64,000 nucleotides of DNA, from assembly GCA_030512335.1 (NCBI GenBank), contig JAULSU010000006.1, positions 2,232,001 through 2,296,000 of the forward strand, written 5' to 3'. The stretch's first letter is position 1. Every line of letters begins with the position of its first letter. The stretch comes from Immersiella caudata. Lineage: Eukaryota > Ascomycota > Sordariomycetes > Sordariales > Lasiosphaeriaceae. Positions 41,609 to 52,152 of this stretch are shown piece by piece. A program made the translations under genes and the position numbers. The notes below the pieces were generated by a model, which saw nothing but the letters and a program-made list of their open reading frames with translations, had not been told where the DNA came from and did not search any database.

Positions 41609-43637
41609 ATGGCAGTTCTGCGACCACAAGCATTCATCTTCTTCTTGATTTTCGGCCTTGCCACGAGGGCGAGAGGTCTTAATTGGCTGGAATGCAAGAA
41701 CTTCGTGTTTAGCATTCTCGATGGCACGAATACAAGCGATAGCGGTATCAACAGATTTACCATCGAGGAATTCGTCATCACAGACAGAAATAGAGTTACC
41801 AGGCTCAGCAGCAACACCAACCTCTTCACTTTGTCCGAACACGGAACCTCGAAACCCAGTGACTCGGAGTATTTCGCTATAACCCGCAGAGGTTGCGACA
41901 CTCTCTGCCAAGACCGTTCGAAAGACGGCCCCATCGCATGGTACGACACACCTTCGTTCGTTGCCTTGGTCAGCTCATGGATCTTCCCGCTCAATATTTT
42001 ACTGAGTCTTCCCTATGAGTCCCTTCACGAAGGAAAAGTTCACAAAACAATCACCGCTGTGCTGAACTGGCTTGGCAGCCCACAAACGGCACTCACGGCA
42101 ACCGTCTTCAACTTCAGACAGTTTCGGCAAGCTCATCGCCGCGTATTTCGCGACATCAACACGCACCGATACCATCTACGCTGTGCTGCATACTTTGTTC
42201 TCTGCAGCCTCAATCAATTCCACGTCGATTACTTCGCTCTCAACGGACGCGACAATCAACCATCTAGGATGCTGGACGTACTAACCTACGGACTGCTCAG
42301 GCCGTTGTCCAACGGCAATGCCCCCGATGTCGAACTCACGAATCAGCTACTGGTTCAACTAGCGTTCCAGCTACGAATGCTCCGCCGCCGGGGTGTCATC
42401 CCCATGCTAGCAAACCTCGCAATGTTCTTACTTGCATTTATTTTCTCCGTTCTCCTGGCGTTTAACGATCTCGAGGGTGCCACAACCACGCCCTTTTCAC
42501 TCGCCTTTGGCTTGCTGCTGACGTGGCTTCCATTGCTGGTCGTCTTCACAATTGTGGACCGGAATCCCGTTTCATCGGAACGAACATCTGAACTCATTTC
42601 CCGTTGGCTGTACAATGTTGAGGCGGTCAAAGATTAGAGCTCTCGTGTCAACGCCATCGCCCCCGGGGGCGAAAGCGAAGACGTTGAAGTGGCCCGCCCG
42701 CCCGATGAGCCAAAGATACAATGGTGGGATACGACCACCGAAATCCCAGAGGAGCTTCAAGTAAAGGGGTTCATTGGCCAGGGTCGACAAATCCAGTATT
42801 GTGGGCTTCCACATGCTGTGTTGGCTGCGACAGAAACAGCCGACTTCACGACAGCCTCCCCTGAAAGACTGGAAGTCTATGCGGCTGGCATTGCTGAAAG
42901 GCTCCAAGGTCACAAGCCTGCAGCTTGGTATGTAGTTGCGACCTTATCGTTGTTGCTTGTCTGGACTGCCATTATGAGTGCTTTCGTTGTCTCTTTCATG
43001 GTATGATGACCTTCCCTCGGAGCTCTTGAGGCCGTGCCACTGACCACCAGCACCTGACCTCAGGCTCCGACAATCGGTCTCGGGTGTCGAACATTGATGT
43101 ACCTCGTCTTTGGAACTTTCAGCTCTGTCTCTTGGATTATCCAATTCTGGAAACGGCCCAATGCGGTATTGATGAGACTTTCTTATGTTGCCAACACACT
43201 CGCTGTCCTGAGTTTGATGACGGTCACCCATTTTCAGGTGAGTCCCTGGTCCAGAAGTTGCTCGGCTCCGTGTGTGGCTCGTTGTGGCTTTGCTAACACC
43301 ACATAGGTCAGCGGCCTAGCAAGCAATTGTATGTTACCCAGCCTTCTTATATCAGCAGCGTAAGTTGATCTATTGTTTAGGTTGGTGCAAATCTAGCCCC
43401 TTTGTCCCTAATTTAGGCGGCTATATCGACTTCGAGAGTCCTAAATTCTATCGGGATCACTTCGACATCAAGCGCTATTGGATCGGGTCCGCAGTCATTG
43501 GCAGCATCGTCCCGACGATGGCCTTCATTGTGGCTTTATTTTGGTGGCTGAAGTGTCGGCATTTGTGGAAGGCGAACGAGCGCCGGAGGGAGTTCCAAGC
43601 TTGGGGGCATCACGCATCGACCGATTGGCTTCAGTAG
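41609..43637 (+). pseudogene. Fungal polytopic membrane protein with an in-frame TAG
   Basis: My exon model is 41609..43000, 43064..43237, 43307..43328 and 43381..43637; all splice junctions are in frame and the third exon is only 22 bp. The protein has a signal peptide (MAVLRPQAFIFFLIFGLA), an ectodomain with a CDTLC motif, and helices (SFVALVSSWIFPLNILLS, PMLANLAMFLLAFIFSVL, WYVVATLSLLLVWTAIMS, TFSSVSWIIQFW). The C-terminus SNCWCKSSPFVPNLGGYI, then WWLKCRHLWKANERRREF, is typical of a fungus-specific family. A TAG (42635-42637) sits in frame after RWLYNVEAVKD, yet the frame continues (VARPPDEPKIQWWDTTTE) through three further correctly spliced exons. It is a recent nonsense mutation, a readthrough codon, an error or an intron I missed (a 69-bp in-frame GT..TAG candidate starts at 42569). 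Confidence 0.7.
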
Positions 43638-44413
43638 GGTGGTATTTTTATTTTTATTTTTATTTTCATTTCAGGACTCTCAGAGCCTGATGCGCCAAAA
43701 GACTCCTCCCACAATATTCTCAGAATAGAATACTTTCCCTGACTCGACACTCGAGGGCACATACGAGACAAGGAGATCGCAGTTCGGCAAAAGAGGCCGG
43801 TCTCGCCTACTAAGGCACGACTACAAACGGGTAGACGCGCTTATCCCAATCACCGCTGAGCGTAGGATCTCCAAATGGAAGCAGAGCCGTGTATCGCATC
43901 CTGAACCACGATTAACTCTGTATCCCCACTAGCATAGACATAGCCAGCCAAAGACTCACGTGTAGTTCCCGACGGCAATCTTTGACCCTTTTCCTGTGAG
44001 GTTGGTGATACCCCGTTAAAGATCTCATGGGGCATCAGCCTCTGTCGTGAAGTATCTCCAGCGATAGAACATGGTTGCACAGCGCGGGTTGCTGCTGGTT
44101 GCGTGGGTCTCAGTTGTCACTCTCCCCGGCTGTCATTTCTCTGTTCCGCGGTTCCCAGCTGCCACATGTCTCAGGGGCTGTACAACCGGGGCCGCTCGGT
44201 CCAAGCGGACTAGAAAAACGCTAGAAGAGTCAAACGGTTTGATTGCATTCAGGATATAACACTCAGCATTCCTTCCTCCCAATATTGTCCATACGAAGAC
44301 CAGCCCAATAGGAAACAAACTACAGACGAAGCAACTGGCGACGCCTTCTCAACCAGAACCTTCATACATCCATTACGCTGCCACGGCGCCCCTTTCCCTT
44401 CCGCTCAATCCCC
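43638..44413. other. Intergenic with TTTTTA microsatellite
   Basis: A tttttatttttattttta simple repeat lies at about 43644-43670. No gene was recognised in the rest. Confidence 0.4.
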
Positions 44414-44914
44414 CTAGCAGTCATAAGTCATCACCACCCCCACCCCCGCCCCAGCACCCTCCATAAACTCCACCGCTCCCTGTCCACCGTTCGAGATTCC
44501 CAACGAGTAACACATCTGCTCCCTACAAGCAAAGCTGTTAATCGTCGCTGCTCCTCCATTCACAAACTGCGTCGTCCCCACCAGCGCCCCCTGCGCCGGG
44601 CCGTCCAACGCGATGACGTCGATTTGCGCTCCGCCTTGGACCTGGGCTGCGGCTGGGAGGGAGAGCATGAGGGAGCAGGGGCCTACGGCGTCGGTGGGGA
44701 TGGCGAAGCCGATTTCGACGGGGGAGGGGTTGTTGCTGCTGATGGAGAGGGGAAAGGGGAGCGGTTGGGTCGGTGAGTTGCGGAGTTGGGCGTATTGGAG
44801 GCCGGCGCAAGTGCGTTTGGGGGTGAAGATTTTGGAGGCCGGAGGGTTTGGGGTGGTGGGGAGGGCGAGGGCAGACGTTGAGAGAACGGTGAGGAGGAGG
44901 GTTGACAGCTGCAT
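44414..44914 (-). CDS. Small secreted protein (166 aa), function unknown
   Basis: This is a single exon with a strong signal peptide (MQLSTLLLTVLSTSALAL). The mature part contains five cysteines (RTCAGLQYA, GPCSLMLSLP, FACREQMCYSL and a terminal YDC) and a Gly/Ala-rich beta-strand-like pattern (SNGGQGAVEFMEGAGAGV). The C-terminal VVMTYDC resembles the end of fungal secreted beta-sandwich proteins of the But2-like type, but I am not sure of that match. It is probably extracellular or cell-wall associated. There are no catalytic motifs. Confidence 0.7.
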   Translation of the reverse strand: MQLSTLLLTVLSTSALALPTTPNPPASKIFTPKRTCAGLQYAQLRNSPTQPLPFPLSISSNNPSPVEIGFAIPTDAVGPCSLMLSLPAAAQVQGGAQIDVIALDGPAQGALVGTTQFVNGGAATINSFACREQMCYSLGISNGGQGAVEFMEGAGAGVGVVMTYDC

Positions 44915-45781
44915 TTTGAGGTTGGTATGCAGTGTGCGGTGCTGGTGGTTTGGCTGGTTGTCCTTGTTCTTTGTGTCTGAGTTTGGATGACCTGGTAGTA
45001 CGGGGGTTTGGATGGAATAGTAATGATGTCAGCTAGAGATAGAGGAGTTTCGACATTCGGTGAAAGGGCTCATGTCTTATATCAACTCCCTCCTTGGAGA
45101 AAGGAGGTGACGGCATGGCTGGGTGGACGTACGTCCTTGGGACATGGTCGCCACGCCGACACAGCCTTGTGTTTGCCGAAGTTGTTCTGCATCGCTAGTT
45201 AGTAACTCGCGCTGCGAGAAAAACCCAGTGCCAAAGTGTGTTTTGTTAGTTTCAGGGGCGAAGCGCAGGCATCGTAGTTGAATGCTTCTGCTGGCCATGT
45301 CTTGGCAGCAGGTGACATGTACCTCGGGTTCGCATTTGCTCCCGTTTTGGAAGCGCCCTGTGCTATGACATAGGCCCCAATGCAGGGCTCGGTGGCCAGA
45401 AATAGCTAGGTTTGGGTAGGTCAGAGGCCAAGGACCAAGGCCACTGAGCAAACCATAACCAGGCGAAGCCCTCGTGAATGATGGCAGCGCCCGATATGTC
45501 GCTGGTTGGAGGAACAAACACGGTTTGTGTGGGGGGTCAAGTTGGGGTCCAGTGGCAGAAGCAAGGTGGGCCGGCGGAGGAGACGGGGTTGTGGAGAAAG
45601 TCCATGGACCCTAACCCCGAGAGTAAGCGCCAAGCCTGCCAACCACCTTTTCGCCCCGCACAAGGAATTTGGCCCCGCTGAAAAGTTCCGATAAGCGCGA
45701 TAAGGCGATTTGCGTGAAGGGAGAAAAAAAATTCGGGATGCGACGAGCTCCAACGGCACATCCACGACAACGGCAGACAAG
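44915..45781. other. Divergent promoter region between the secreted protein and SDA1
   Basis: The genes on either side point away from each other (minus to the left, plus to the right). The longest frames here lack domains. Confidence 0.4.
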
Positions 45782-48117
45782 ATGCCGAAACGAAAGGTCG
45801 CCGCGCTCGAGAAGGTCGAGGCTGACTTGGTCAATCTGCAGTACAAGATTCGCAGGGATCCCAAGTGAGCCAACCCGCCAATCGCAGACGCTCAGGTCGC
45901 TCAAAAATGCTGATTCTCTTTCCCACTTTTGTAGGTCCTACGCACAAGAGTTCTACGACCAGTGGCTCGCCTACGATGCGCAGCGACAGATCTTCATCTC
46001 ATCCCCCACGACCGCCTCCAGCGACGATGTAAAGAAGTTCCACGACCTCGTCGATTTGGTCGCCCACGTCGCCGACCTCTACCCCGAGATTACCACCCCG
46101 TACCCTGACCACCTCAAGGACCTGCTGAACCGCCACCATGCCACACTGGACAAGGAGTTGAGAGAGAAGATCGTCGGCAGTTTGACGCTGCTCCGAAGGA
46201 AAGATGTCATTGACTCTACGAACCTTCTCACGACTCTGTTCCCCATTCTCATCTCGACGCCGAGCAAGACCCTGCGCTCCCTTCTCTACACCAAGATCAT
46301 CAGCGACCTGCGCGAGTCCAACTCGAAGTCCACGAACCACCGCCTGAACCGAACGATCCAGACCGTCCTGCACAACTTGGTCACGTCTGACCGCACCTCA
46401 ACGAAGGGCATGTGGGCGACGCGGATTACCCGCGAGCTGTGGCGCCGCCAGATATGGACCGACGCCAAGCCGTGCGACGTGATGAAGGAGGCTTGTTTGA
46501 GCGACAACGAGAAGGTCGTAGTGGGAGGCGTCCGCTTCTTCCTCGGTGGAGACAAGGCGCGCGAAGAGATGGAGGATGACTCGAGCGACGACGAGATCGA
46601 CATGAAGAAGCTCAAGCATCAGTCTGGCATCAACAAGAAGACGAAAAAAAGACAGAAGGCACTTGAAAAGGCCGTGGATAAGGTTAAGAGGTACGATACC
46701 TCCCAGATTCACCCTTCGGACGTTACTGACAGTCGGCAGGCAAGAGCGCAAGAAGAACGCCCCCCATCCTCTCAACTTCTCCGCGCTCCATCTCATCCAT
46801 GATCCTCAGGGGTTCGCCGAGAAGCTCTTCCAGAAGCACCTTCAGAACAAGAAGAACCGGTTCACCCTCGAGAACAGGCTCCTAATCCTTCAGCTCGTCA
46901 CTCGCCTTGTCGGTCTCCACAAGCTCACCATCATCTCTCTCTACTCCTGGTTTGCCCAATACCTGACGCCGAAGCAAGCCTCGGTCACGTCTTTCCTTGC
47001 CTCTCTTGCCCAAGGAACCCACAACCTTGTCCCGCCAGACGCGATCGAGCCGTTGATCGTAAAGATTGCGAACGAGTTCGTCTCCGAAGCAGCAGCATCC
47101 GAGGTGGCAGCGGCTGGCATCAACGCCATTCGTGAGGTGGCCATTCGTCAACCGCTTTGCATGAACGACACTCTTCTGCAAGATTTGGTCATGTACCAAA
47201 AGAGCAAGGATAAGGGTGTGGTCATGGCAGCGAAGGGTCTTCAGTCGCTTTACAGAGAGGTGTACCCAGAGTTGCTGCAGAAGAAGTTTCGCGGCAAGGC
47301 GGCCTCCATGGGCTTGAAGTCGGGCGAGGTGAAGCAATGGAAGTTTGGCGAAGAAGAAGCCGGTGGTATCGAGGGCATCGAGCTGCTTGAGAAGTACAAG
47401 GAGGAGCAGAAGGAGAAAAAGAAGGCGGAGAAGGTTGGAGAGGACGGAGAAGCCAAAGATGATGACGAGGACGATGATGGCTTCAACTCGGACGAGTGGG
47501 AGGTCGGCTCCAGCGATAGCGACGACTCTTCTACCGGCTGGATCAACGTGGGCGACTCGGAAGACGATGAACCTGCTCCTAAACGGGCAAAGACGGACTC
47601 GGAAGCGCCCGGGCTCGTAGATGCAGACAAGGAGAATGCCGAGGTGGAGGCCAACCGCATCTCGAAGCTCGCCACAACAACAATCCTCACACCGGCCGAC
47701 TTACTGAAGCTGCAAGAGCTACGGAGAGAAGCCAACATAGACAAGGCTATGGGCAATACCTCGAAGCGGAAGAAGGAGCTCATTGCTAGGCATATCGACG
47801 AGGGCGTTACGGCAGACGATATCGAGCTGCCCGCACAGCTCGGCAAGAAGTCGACGAAGGAGGAGCGCGTGGCTCTCGCCAAGGATGGCAAGCCGGGCCG
47901 CGAGGAGCACAAGTCGACGCAAGCCATCAGAAAGTCGAAGAAGGAGGCCGAGGGCAAGAGCACGACGAACAAGGAGAAGGCACGGAAGAAGAACTTCCTG
48001 ATGACGATCGGCAAGGCGAGGGCGAAGAATAAGAGGAGTTTGCAGGATACCAAGAAGGCGCTGAAGGCACACATCGCAAGGAGCAAGAGTGGAGGAAGGA
48101 GAGCGAACGGAACATAG
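45782..48117 (+). CDS. SDA1: SDA1, 60S ribosome biogenesis protein (738 aa, 3 exons)
   Basis: My model is join(45782..45864, 45935..46690, 46740..48117), with introns of 70 and 49 bp in frame. The N-terminus MPKRKVAALEKVEADLVN, then LQYKIRRDPKSYAQEF, the helical repeat region (FHDLVDLVAHVADLYPEI, LRSLLYTKIISDLRESNS) and NFSALHLIHDPQGFAEKL with LPSLYSWF-like LYSWFAQYLTPKQASVTS are characteristic of SDA1. Acidic and basic low-complexity segments (DDSSDDEIDMKKLKH; GEAKDDDEDDDGFNSD) and a very basic C-terminus (KNFLMTIGKARAKNKRS) fit a nucleolar protein. In yeast SDA1 is essential and acts in pre-60S maturation and nuclear export. The length is normal for fungal orthologues. It is the clearest core gene in the window. 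Confidence 0.95.
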
Positions 48118-48616
48118 AACATGATTGGACAGATATTCTAGCAGGGCTGGAGAAATGTCATGGATTGAGATGCATCATCGTACCTGTCGGACAGCGTTCT
48201 TTGTCCAGCTGAACATGGGTTTCGTTGCTCCTTCTACTCCAGGGCCTGGGGGTCTGAGGCGCAATAGGGGGAATACTGGCCATAATTTTGGAACACTACA
48301 AATAGTGATACGTTGACGCGCTTCTTCCAAGGGGTCAGGATACCTGGTGCTCCCGATACCTGGTGCTCCCAGGTAGGAACTGCACCTCTGACTCGATGAT
48401 TGGCCACCACACTCTCAGGAAACAGTCCTTGTGCGACCTCGCTGCTGCAGTTTCTCGGCGGCCACACCTTTTCAGCCGCTCTCACCCCACTCATCATCTC
48501 TTCCCTCTGCCCAACATCGCCGCTCTCACCCCTCCCACTTCGCATGCATGCACGAAACCGCACCTGCAGAATCCCGAAAGACGACGATGTTGGCATGCAG
48601 AATCCAGAGCTTTATC
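48118..48616. other. Intergenic, contains a short direct repeat
   Basis: gatacctggtgctccc is repeated in tandem at about 48339-48375. No gene was recognised before the start of the next locus. Confidence 0.35.
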
Positions 48617-49830
48617 ATGAGCGCCGACAGGCAACCCCTCATAGTTCTCATATTTCTCCTCATAACGACCACCACCGCCTACCCTCAAACCTCGCCACCA
48701 CCAGCTCCAACCGCAAACACCACCGACCCATCACCAGCGACACCATCACCAGAAAGCCTCTGCGCCATCCCCGGAGACCCCGATACCTATGGCCTCGGCG
48801 TGCGCCTAGGCACCTACCTCAATGGATAGCAACCTTGCTTTCAACCACCACCACTCTCAAAACCGCCGTCCCCATTCGCTCCGCTAATACTCTCTTCCTA
48901 CTCGCTAATCTCATCGGCTTGTTTGTCCTAACCTTCCACCGCGAGACCGTCTACGCCGTTGAACCCCTCATTGTCATATTCATCGTCTTTGGAGCTGCTT
49001 GGATCCTGGTGCTTGTAGTCTTCAATGTTGAAAGCAGTATCAACGAGGCTATCGTCAGAGTCATCATGTACTCCGTCCTGGTCAGCTACGTGGTGTGGTA
49101 TTTCTGGGTGGGCATCGATGGGATGGTCCCCTCGCCGTGTGGAACTCAGGCCTTCTTTTTCGTCAAGACGGATTTGTTTGGTTGGGTCCGCGCGGTAGGT
49201 AAGGCAGTTGGGGTTGTCGCTGCGGTTGTGTTGCTGGGAATATGGGTGTTGCATATGCCAGATTTGTTGTGGGGGCGGTATCCAGCGTTACATGGGGTTT
49301 GGGATAGGAGGGGAAGGATGGAGAGGTTCAGAGCACAGGTTGCGGAGATTGAAGTGGAAGGGGAAGAGGGGGTGGGATATCCTGGTGGGCGGAGGAGAGG
49401 TAGGATGTGGAGGTTGTTTTGGCCAGGAATAGGTTTTTTGAGCTTGGTTCTGAGCATAACAGGGGCGGAGCTCATCATCTCGTGGAATCACCTCAAGGGA
49501 GTCGGTCAGATGGACTCGACGGGTCAGCTCATCCCGGTCATTCTCGGAGGGGGCTTGCTGTGGGCAACATTGCTCGAGTGGGGGAGAAGCGACGAGAATG
49601 CAACACGATTCCTTGGTTTGATCCTGGATGCGTGCTCCTGGGCGGCCAACTTGCTCAGGATCAAAAGGCTTATAAACAGAAATTCACATGGGCCGTTGGA
49701 TGGCGATGAAGGCGCTGTACCTGTACCGCAACGCCAGCGCCGGGTGCCACATGGTTATCTCGTTAAGATGAAACAATTGTCCATGCCGGGTAGACCATCG
49801 AGGCTGATGGAGCTCAGTTGGCAGCGTTAA
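48617..49830 (+). pseudogene. Fungal multi-pass membrane protein with a one-base frameshift
   Basis: From ATG 48617: MSADRQPLIVLIFLLITT is a signal peptide. It is followed by a Pro/Thr linker and CAIPGDPDTYGLGVRLGTYL, a conserved start of a fungal membrane-protein family (Cys-x-x-x-G-[DN]-x-D-x-Y-G-[LI]-G-x-R). The next expected block, QWIATLL, is present (48830 on) but one frame off, as if one C of a CTCCAATGG were lost; the first frame stops three codons later. From there the frame is open to 49830 with about six helices (SANTLFLLANLIGLFVLT, PLIVIFIVFGAAWILVLV, IMYSVLVSYVVWYFWVGI, GKAVGVVAAVVLLGIWVL, PGIGFLSLVLSITGAELI, GQLIPVILGGGLLWATLL). The function is unknown. It is a recent pseudogene or contains one base error. 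Confidence 0.6.
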
Positions 49831-50476
49831 TGTTTTGGGAGCATACGTTTTGAGTACTTGGCTTTGTTCTGGGGATCTTGTTGATGCTGATTTCTCTCTA
49901 GGCTATGGCAACGCTTGTCGAGTCAAACGTTTCATTGTCATGTCACACAGTTTTTTTGTTAGTTCCGATACCTACCAACAGTATGAAGTTGTTCAGAGGA
50001 GTCAAAGAGCTCGATGCCTTCCCCAAAGAACAATCCCATTATTCCCATCGGGCAACGAGACTCGTTCACAGTGTCCAAGATGCTTTATAAACCGCAACAC
50101 ATCCCCATCAAAAATGTTGAGGGCCAGTCCGCTCTGAGCCTTCCTTCTCAGTCACCTTCTCTTACATGCCACTCGGTCTGCACAACCCCTGAGCATAACC
50201 ACCACAACTTTCATTCACCAAACATAACTGCCCACATCAATCACGATTGCAACCCCGTCATGCGCCAGGGTCTTCCTCACTACAAGGAGCCTGCCCTAAC
50301 CCATCGAGGATTACAGCCCCGATGAAGCAATAGGAGGACCTTGACCCCTGCGGTAGCCCCCTCCCATGCGAATGCCACATCTGCAGTCGTAGGCAGTATC
50401 ATTTTGAAGAGGAAGAGGTCGACTTTTATTTGCGGGATCACCAAAATGGCGCGCCCTCGACCTCCCGCGGGTTTGG
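49831..50476. other. Intergenic, nothing firm
   Basis: His/Pro-rich short frames are present around 50100-50320. No domain was recognised. Confidence 0.35.
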
Positions 50477-50743
50477 ATGGCAAATCTGCGGCGTGATCGG
50501 AGGCTCTATTATCACAGGTTGATGCATCTGCATCGGATTAAGGACTCGGAAACCGGTTTTCTCGGCCAAGAGCAGGCGCTTTACGAGGTGATGAAGAATG
50601 AGACGCTCGTAGAGTGGGCTCGAGCGAACTTCATCAGGTTCGTCATCGCATACGAACTCCGTTACGTGCCGTACATGTCTGGCTTGAGTGATTCGGGTAG
50701 CTTTGAACTTCGGCGCTGCTGCGGGATCATTTATGATCCTTAG
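50477..50743 (+). CDS. Small ORF (88 aa), unknown
   Basis: MANLRRDRRLYYHRLMHL, GQEQALYEVMKNETLVEW, ARANFIRFVIAYELRYVP and GSFELRRCCGIIYDP look like folded, helix-rich protein, not random sequence. The frame upstream of the ATG lacks a longer coding region, although an unseen first exon is possible. The opposite strand is also open over this stretch. No family was recognised. Confidence 0.3.
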   Translation: MANLRRDRRLYYHRLMHLHRIKDSETGFLGQEQALYEVMKNETLVEWARANFIRFVIAYELRYVPYMSGLSDSGSFELRRCCGIIYDP

Positions 50744-51200
50744 AACTAGTGCAGCGTTGTTTGAGTGACGATGAAACCTTGTCCTTTGTCGTGTTGATGG
50801 GGAATGAATAATAAAAACCAATAAAATCCTGGTAAACCAGGGGGAAAAAGAACTTACATTTAGATGCTTGCAATGTCCCCAAGTGACGTGCTAAAAATCG
50901 GAAGGGGAAGAGGTAGTTCCACATTGGGTGCTTGCTCGTATGTTTTGCAGGTACCCAGGTAGGCACTGTCGTCGAATCACGGTTGCACATTGAGGCAGTT
51001 TTTTCAGGAGGAAAGAACTCCTGAATGGCCAATGGTGTGGTTCGGTCAGCTGTGCCAGGCCACAAATACAGGTGCACCCCCACAAGGTGTTCTCCCGCCC
51101 CTCACCCACCCACGCCAAAAAAAAATTTTTTTTTAAAAAAAAACCAAAAAAATTTGACGGACTTTAGTGGCTAGCCTCTGTGGGGTACTGCTGGCTGGGT
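50744..51200. other. Intergenic with A/T homopolymer patch
   Basis: At 51116-51152 long A and T runs alternate (aaaaaaaaattttttttt). Nothing else was recognised. Confidence 0.4.
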
Positions 51201-52150
51201 TGGGTCGTGACAACCAGCCTGAGCAAAAGCCCAACATGCGGACTGATATTTTTGATGCACGCGGTGGCAAGCCGTGTTCGTACCCTCCAAGACAACTCTC
51301 CCCTCAAATCATTCTCCGCTAACCACTGCTCTCAGATACAACACGGTGTCAGCGCTATGACTTCCAATTGGATGGCGAAGACTACACCATTATTGACACG
51401 CCTGGATTTGAGGAATCGAGTTGCATCTAGACCCTCACACGCATTTCCGAGATGCAGAAAACGGTTAGAATTAACCTGTCAGATATTATTAGTGTTATCT
51501 ACTTCCACCGGATTATCGATGGCAGGGTTACTGGATTCCAACGGGCATATTTGGAGCTTTGCAAGAGGATATGTGGCGAAAACTTCTTTCTTCGTGTAGC
51601 CTTTGCCACGACAATTTGGGACTGCATCGGCAAGAGCGCATATGAGAGATACGACACGTTGAACGCGGAACTTGACCGGAAATCCCTGAAACTGTCTAAA
51701 GGCGGATCTGAAATTTTCAGATGTTTTAACGATGGACCAACCTGCAGGGCCGTGGTTAGATACTTCTCAGGACCGGCAAAAGGGTCTACAGTGGGGAAGC
51801 GGCCCCAACTGCTCCTGTTCGAGGAGATATCATCAGGCTTAAATGTACAGAAAACAACAGCGGGGGCGGGCGATTATGGAAAGGCCGGCCGGCAGCTGTG
51901 TCATTTTCTGATTGGTACTGGAAATTATTATTGCAGGCGACACAATCGATGTCTTTCATTCATTACACGCATGCAGCGTCTGGAGCTCCAACGAAGGGAA
52001 ACTTGGAGTACCCAGATTCATCGCACAAAACAGAAGGTATATGTCCAACTCCTATCAAGCTCCTGTGGCCAAGACTTTGCCAACCTCCACCCACCAGAAA
52101 AAGAAAAAGGATGTGCAATACGAGACAGAAATGTCACCAACACCATCTTA
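51201..52150 (+). pseudogene. G-domain (AIG1-like) GTPase relic without a visible P-loop
   Basis: After a probable 3' splice site (ctctcag at 51329-51335), one frame reads RCQRYDFQLDGEDYTIID, then TPGFEESSCI, TAG, TLTRISEMQKTVRINL. YTIIDTPGFEES is the G3 (DxPG) switch of fungal G-domain proteins. The frame then runs on: SDIISVIYFHRIIDGRVT, LELCKRICGENFFLRVAF, TTIWDCIGKSAYERYDTL, NAELDRKSLKLSKGGSEI, TCRAVVRYFSGPAKGSTV and QLLLFEEISSGLNVQKTT. This is the normal order for the family. The TAG at about 51430 interrupts it, and no GxxGxGKS P-loop is found upstream, so the 5' end is missing or destroyed. Confidence 0.6.
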
Positions 52151-52152
52151 CA

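Noticed and set aside
45669..46802. Long plus-strand frame starting at 45669 upstream of SDA1
   Set aside because: The first part reads through the 5' flank and the first SDA1 intron; the true start is ATG 45782 in another frame with a GT..AG intron at 45865-45934.
47250..48122. 290-codon minus-strand frame over SDA1
   Set aside because: Antisense shadow of the charged SDA1 C-terminus; Ser/Phe/Leu-rich with no domain.
48400..48616. N-terminal extension of the 476-codon frame at 48400
   Set aside because: Pro/Arg/His-rich sequence without features; the signal peptide and the conserved family start lie in the other frame from 48617.
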